Source: an uncultured Candidatus Melainabacteria bacterium (lineage in GTDB: Bacteria > Cyanobacteriota > Vampirovibrionia > Gastranaerophilales > Gastranaerophilaceae). Taken from it: a stretch of DNA of 64,000 nt. A program made the translations under genes and the position numbers. Below the pieces are notes generated by a model that was not told the DNA's origin, did no database searches, and worked only from the letters and a program-made list of their open reading frames with translations. Of this stretch, positions 60,751 to 64,000 are shown one piece after another. The first letter of the stretch is position 1, and every line of letters begins with the position of its first letter. The stretch is taken from the NCBI GenBank assembly GCA_934700385.1, contig CAKUXO010000001.1:51117-115116 (forward strand), given 5' to 3'.

Positions 60751-61995
60751 TTATTCTTCAAGTTTTTCTAATTCTTTAGCTAAAATTTCAATTTTTGCTT
60801 TAATTGTTTCATTAGAAGAATTTTCATCAAGTAAAATTTCTTCTAAGGTTTTATTAAAAAGTTCATTTATAACTTTTTTATTTTCTAGAGGTGTTTTAAG
60901 AGTGATTAAATTTTTAAGTTGCGAAGCGCTGATACATCTAGATTTATCATATAAATCATCGCTGCAATTTTTAAAATAATCATCTTCAAGAGCATATTTA
61001 TTCGCAGGCAATACATTTGTTATTTTAGATAATTCAAGCTGATTTTCTTTATTTGTTAAAAGTTTAATAAATTCAAGAGCAAGCTCTTTATTTTTAGCTT
61101 TTTTAGGAATAATTAAATTCATTAAAGCAATATCATATTTTCCATTTGAGGTTGTTAACTGTTCTTCAATTTGAGATTTTTCATAGATATCATTAGCATT
61201 TTGCTTAATCATATTAACAAAATTTGACCCGATAACAACATAAGCTGCTTGATTAGACATATATTTTTCAACAACTTCACGATGATTAATTGTTAAAATG
61301 TCTTTTGGAAGATAAGATTTTTTATACATTTCATTAAACATTGAATAAACTTTTAGGGCTTGGCTTTTTTCAAAATCTGTTTTTAAGTTTGAAACCCCAT
61401 ATTTATTTAAAATTTTATAAAAAGTATCGTTTTCATTTATTGATGAAACAAAAGGTGAAACGCCTGAACATTCTTTAATTTTAGATGAATTTTTATAGAT
61501 ATCATCATAAGTTTTAATTTTATTTTTCAAACATTTATCTGTAATTTCTTTATTATAAATAGTTACAGGGCTTGTAAAATAAAATGGTAGAGCATAAATT
61601 TTATCTTTATATTTTAATTTTTCAATTAAATTTTTATCATAATCAAAAGTGTCTTCTTCTTTAAAAAATTCTAGAACATTTCTTTGAGCTAAAAGTATTG
61701 AAAAATCTGGATTTAGATTAATTAAATCTGGTGGTGTTGAAGATAAAACTGAAGCTAGAGTCCTTTTTTGAGCTTCTTGAAGCGGAATATCAATCCAAAC
61801 TATTTTATAGCCTTTATGTTCTTTTTCAAATTCATTAATAATATTATAAATTTGTTTTTCATAAACAGGTTTTAATTGAATTGACCAAAAGGTAATTTTT
61901 TTAGAATTATTAAGAGGATTTTTCTTTTTAAAAATTAATCCGAAACTTAAAATAATTAATAATATTAATAATGAAATTGAAACTTTTTTAATCAT
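60751..61995 (-). CDS. ABC transporter solute-binding protein, family 1 (sugar type)
   Basis: The 414 residues have an N-terminal hydrophobic signal or anchor (about 4-22, VSISLLILLIILSFGLIF) without a lipobox Cys. The mature part begins KITFWSIQLKPVYEKQIYNIINEFEKEHKGYKI, then LASVLSSTPPDLINLNPDF, and YALPFYFTSPVTIYNKEI at the hinge, with a terminal NKELALEFIKLLTNKENQ segment; all are typical of extracellular solute-binding protein family 1. No permease or ATPase gene is adjacent, so it works with a transporter elsewhere. No clear ribosome-binding site. Confidence 0.85.
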   Translation of the reverse strand: MIKKVSISLLILLIILSFGLIFKKKNPLNNSKKITFWSIQLKPVYEKQIYNIINEFEKEHKGYKIVWIDIPLQEAQKRTLASVLSSTPPDLINLNPDFSILLAQRNVLEFFKEEDTFDYDKNLIEKLKYKDKIYALPFYFTSPVTIYNKEITDKCLKNKIKTYDDIYKNSSKIKECSGVSPFVSSINENDTFYKILNKYGVSNLKTDFEKSQALKVYSMFNEMYKKSYLPKDILTINHREVVEKYMSNQAAYVVIGSNFVNMIKQNANDIYEKSQIEEQLTTSNGKYDIALMNLIIPKKAKNKELALEFIKLLTNKENQLELSKITNVLPANKYALEDDYFKNCSDDLYDKSRCISASQLKNLITLKTPLENKKVINELFNKTLEEILLDENSSNETIKAKIEILAKELEKLEE

Positions 61996-62067
61996 TTTTT
62001 CATTTTAATTTATTTTTTTTATTTTTTCAAAAACTTAACTTATTTTCATAAACCTAAAAATTTCTTA

Positions 62068-62076
62068 TGCTATACT
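62068..62076 (+). promoter_or_regulatory. Extended -10 promoter of rarA, leaderless
   Basis: TGCTATACT (TGn plus TATACT at 62071-62076) puts the transcription start at 62083, one base before ATG 62084. No Shine-Dalgarno sequence is present. Confidence 0.6.
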
Positions 62077-62083
62077 TTTTAAT

Positions 62084-63301
62084 ATGAATCTTTTTGATAC
62101 ACTTGAACAAAATAATAAACAAATACCTTTAGCGGAATTAATGCGCCCTAAAAGCCTTGAAGAATATTTAGGGCAAACTAAAATAATTAATGAAAATTCG
62201 CCTTTTTTAAAACTTTTAAAAGCAAAAAGACTTTTTTCTTTTATTTTATGGGGACCCCCAGGGTGTGGAAAAACTACCTTGGCTCGTTTGTGCGCTAAGT
62301 TTCATAATGCCGCTTTTATTGAGCTTTCGGCTGTTAATTCAGGTGTTAAAGAAATTAAAGAAACTGTTGAAGTGGCTAAGCAAAATCTTCGTCAGGGCAC
62401 TAAAACAATTGTTTTTATTGATGAAATTCATCGCTTTTCAAAAACTCAACAAGACGCACTTTTACCTCATGTTGAATCAGGATTATTTTATTTTATCGGT
62501 TCAACCACTGAAAACCCATCTTTTCACACTGTTCCTGCGCTAATATCAAGGGCACAAGTTGTAATGTTAAATAAAATAGATAAAGAAAGCCTGAAAACAA
62601 TCGTTTTAAAAGGGTTGAATTATCTTAATAATCAATATGGTAAAAAAACAATTTCAAAAGACGCACTTGAAACAATAATTGAATTATCTCAAGGGGACGC
62701 TAGATATTGCCTTAACGCTATTGAAAACTCTTATTTTGCAAGTGATGAAGCAATTAAAAAAGAAACGGTTGAAGAACTTTTACAAAAATCAAGCATTAGA
62801 TATTCAATTGATTTTCATTATGATTATGCTAGTGCTTTTCAAAAAAGTTTAAGAGGTTCTGACCCAAATGCTGCTATTTATTATTTAGCAAAAATGTTAA
62901 CAAGTGGGGAAGACCCTCGTTTTATAGCTAGAAGGCTGATTGTTGTTGCTTCAGAAGATGTTGGAAATGCTGATTTTAGGGCTATGTTAATAGCAGAGGC
63001 TGCACTTCGTGTGGTTGAACACCTTGGAATGCCAGAAGCTAGAATACCACTAGCTCAAGCAACAGAATTTATCGCAAGAGCTAAAAAGTCTAATAGGGCA
63101 ATAATGGCTATAGATAACGCTATTAATGATATTAAAAATGGGCTAGATTACTTGCCACCCGATCATCTTCGTGACGCTCATTATAAAGACGCTTCAAAAT
63201 ATGGTTTTGGGGTTGGATATATTTATACACACGATAACCCCACTGCTTATCAGCAATTTATGCCAAATGAACTAAAAGATAAAAAATATTTTGAAAATTA
63301 G
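62084..63301 (+). CDS. rarA: Replication-associated recombination protein A (RarA/MgsA)
   Basis: AAA+ ATPase acting at stalled replication forks. PLAELMRPKSLEEYLGQTKII (family N-terminus), Walker A WGPPGCGKTTLARLCA (about 57), Walker B VFIDEIHRFSKTQQDALLPHVESG, sensor GSTTENPSFHTVPALISRA, and the RarA-specific C-terminus SLRGSDPNAAIYYLAKML, RRLIVVASEDVGNAD. The length of 405 aa is slightly under E. coli (447). Second RuvB-like AAA protein of the window, but unrelated in operon. Confidence 0.94.
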   Translation: MNLFDTLEQNNKQIPLAELMRPKSLEEYLGQTKIINENSPFLKLLKAKRLFSFILWGPPGCGKTTLARLCAKFHNAAFIELSAVNSGVKEIKETVEVAKQNLRQGTKTIVFIDEIHRFSKTQQDALLPHVESGLFYFIGSTTENPSFHTVPALISRAQVVMLNKIDKESLKTIVLKGLNYLNNQYGKKTISKDALETIIELSQGDARYCLNAIENSYFASDEAIKKETVEELLQKSSIRYSIDFHYDYASAFQKSLRGSDPNAAIYYLAKMLTSGEDPRFIARRLIVVASEDVGNADFRAMLIAEAALRVVEHLGMPEARIPLAQATEFIARAKKSNRAIMAIDNAINDIKNGLDYLPPDHLRDAHYKDASKYGFGVGYIYTHDNPTAYQQFMPNELKDKKYFEN

Positions 63302-63459
63302 CTTGATTTTTTGAAACTTTTTGTATAAAATTGTCTGTACTTTTGATGTTGATAATTGTAAATTTTTGTTAAAAATTTTTCAAAAAAACAATAAAAAAGG
63401 CAACAATTTTCCTTTAGGAACTTTGTATCGGTGTAAATACTTCTGTTAGGAGAAGAAAA

Positions 63460-64000
63460 ATGGAATTAAATTCATTGTCATCAACAAATTTTAAAGGTCA
63501 AGCACCAAAAACAATTGAAATTGATCCTCAAGAGTTCAAAAGCTATATTTCAGAATCTGAACCAGATAGCTTTGATAAAGAAGAAGCTCTTAATGATTAT
63601 GCTGATAAATTAGTTCAAATTAAACAAAATGTTCACCCTCTAACTTGTTTAGCAGGTGTTGCCAGTGCAGTAATTGCTATGAAAAAAGGTAGAAATGTAG
63701 TTGGCGCACTTAGAGGTGTAAGCGCTAAAACAATTGGTGTTGTTTCAAATGCAGCATTAAATATTGCTCAAAAAGTTTCCAAAAAAGCTAATTTTGATAG
63801 CGCAAGAAAAGCGGTTGATTCATTTACTCAAGGTTTAGCTGCTAAAACAAATGAAAATAATTCTAAAATCACTAAATCTTTTGTAGATACAGTTGATACA
63901 ATTTTTGCTAAAACCGTTGATGGCGTTAGAGAAGAAAAAGGCGCTAAAATGCTTTCTAAATTAAATGATAACGGTGTTTATCTAAATAAAGGAAGTTTAT
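63460..64000 (+). CDS. Unknown protein, partial at the right edge
   Basis: About 180 codons are visible from ATG 63460, with AGGAG 8 nt upstream; the stop lies beyond the window. The N-terminus is ELNSLSSTNFKGQAPKTIEI, without signal peptide. An acidic region (SESEPDSFDKEEAL) and an Ala/Gly/Val-rich region (LAGVASAVIAMKKG, GALRGVSAKTIGVVSNAALNIA) follow. It resembles in style the other unknown Ala/Gly-rich proteins of the window. The 158-bp gap ahead holds an untranslated leader of unknown extent; no clear promoter was picked out. Confidence 0.7.
   Translation, partial: MELNSLSSTNFKGQAPKTIEIDPQEFKSYISESEPDSFDKEEALNDYADKLVQIKQNVHPLTCLAGVASAVIAMKKGRNVVGALRGVSAKTIGVVSNAALNIAQKVSKKANFDSARKAVDSFTQGLAAKTNENNSKITKSFVDTVDTIFAKTVDGVREEKGAKMLSKLNDNGVYLNKGSL

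Noticed and set aside
1..64000. Insertion sequences, prophage, integrase or attachment sites
   Set aside because: No transposase, integrase or phage protein, and no terminal inverted or direct repeats around any gene block were seen.

Overview
The window is about 64 kb of strongly AT-rich, gene-dense bacterial chromosome. It contains no rRNA, insertion sequence, phage or CRISPR. The gene mix points to a fermentative, diderm, LPS-bearing gut bacterium of the non-photosynthetic cyanobacterial sister lineage (Melainabacteria/Vampirovibrionia, probably order Gastranaerophilales). The reasons are: lipid A kinase LpxK beside an MlaE/MlaF/MlaD-type lipid transporter; a signal-peptide protein with S-layer homology repeats; pyruvate formate-lyase; a membrane hydrogenase-like complex and rubredoxin but no respiratory chain here; and several Ala/Gly-rich proteins of unknown family. 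The taxonomic placement is inference from content and style, not from a marker-gene comparison.

Layout. 1-3.7 kb (minus): a flavin/2Fe-2S oxidoreductase subunit, a small Cys protein, leuC, a truncated PBP4-type carboxypeptidase and a TPR protein. 3.8-8.1 kb: a small Ala-rich protein, a divergent DXS-like thiamine-diphosphate enzyme and a class A penicillin-binding protein. 8.2-11.9 kb (plus): tatD, an unknown gene, tlyA, a SEC-C protein and a thioredoxin-like protein. 12-15.6 kb: a DegT aminotransferase, then a pyruvate formate-lyase whose glycyl-radical domain is a separate gene. 15.7-20.1 kb (minus): acetyltransferase, SIMPL protein, secreted proteins, SLH protein and a beta-lactamase-fold hydrolase. 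20.2-25.7 kb: GGDEF protein, hisF, a repeat protein, rubredoxin and purA. 25.8-29.8 kb: mlaE-mlaF-mlaD-lpxK. 29.8-34.6 kb: a REC-STAS regulator, phosphomannomutase, a repeat protein and a dicarboxylate symporter. 34.8-42.0 kb: a six-gene membrane complex homologous to group 4 NiFe hydrogenases but with degenerate nickel ligands (Ehr-like). 42.1-48.7 kb: toxin-antitoxin pair, tRNA-Ser, ArnT-like transferase, mazG, hisG, NhaD/ArsB permease, ruvB. 48.8-53.7 kb: an MlaA-hydrolase fusion, nifS/nifU and small unknowns. 53.9-64 kb: argS, tRNA-Ile, a CheR-like methyltransferase, a polysaccharide cluster (O-antigen ligase, DUF4330-like, heptose-kinase-like, GT2), a solute-binding protein, rarA and a truncated unknown.

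How it fits together. Pyruvate formate-lyase makes acetyl-CoA and formate; rubredoxin and the flavin subunit handle low-potential electrons. The Ehr-like complex could couple an unknown redox reaction to ion pumping. The Mla-type transporter, the MlaA fusion, LpxK, the glycosyltransferases and the O-antigen ligase all serve the outer membrane.

The most interesting observations are: the natively split pyruvate formate-lyase with a Cys-rich tail; the hydrogenase-like complex that has lost canonical Ni ligands; the MlaA/alpha-beta-hydrolase fusion; and a recurring promoter layout in which a (often extended) -10 box lies about 7-9 nt upstream of an ATG with no Shine-Dalgarno sequence, suggesting leaderless mRNAs.
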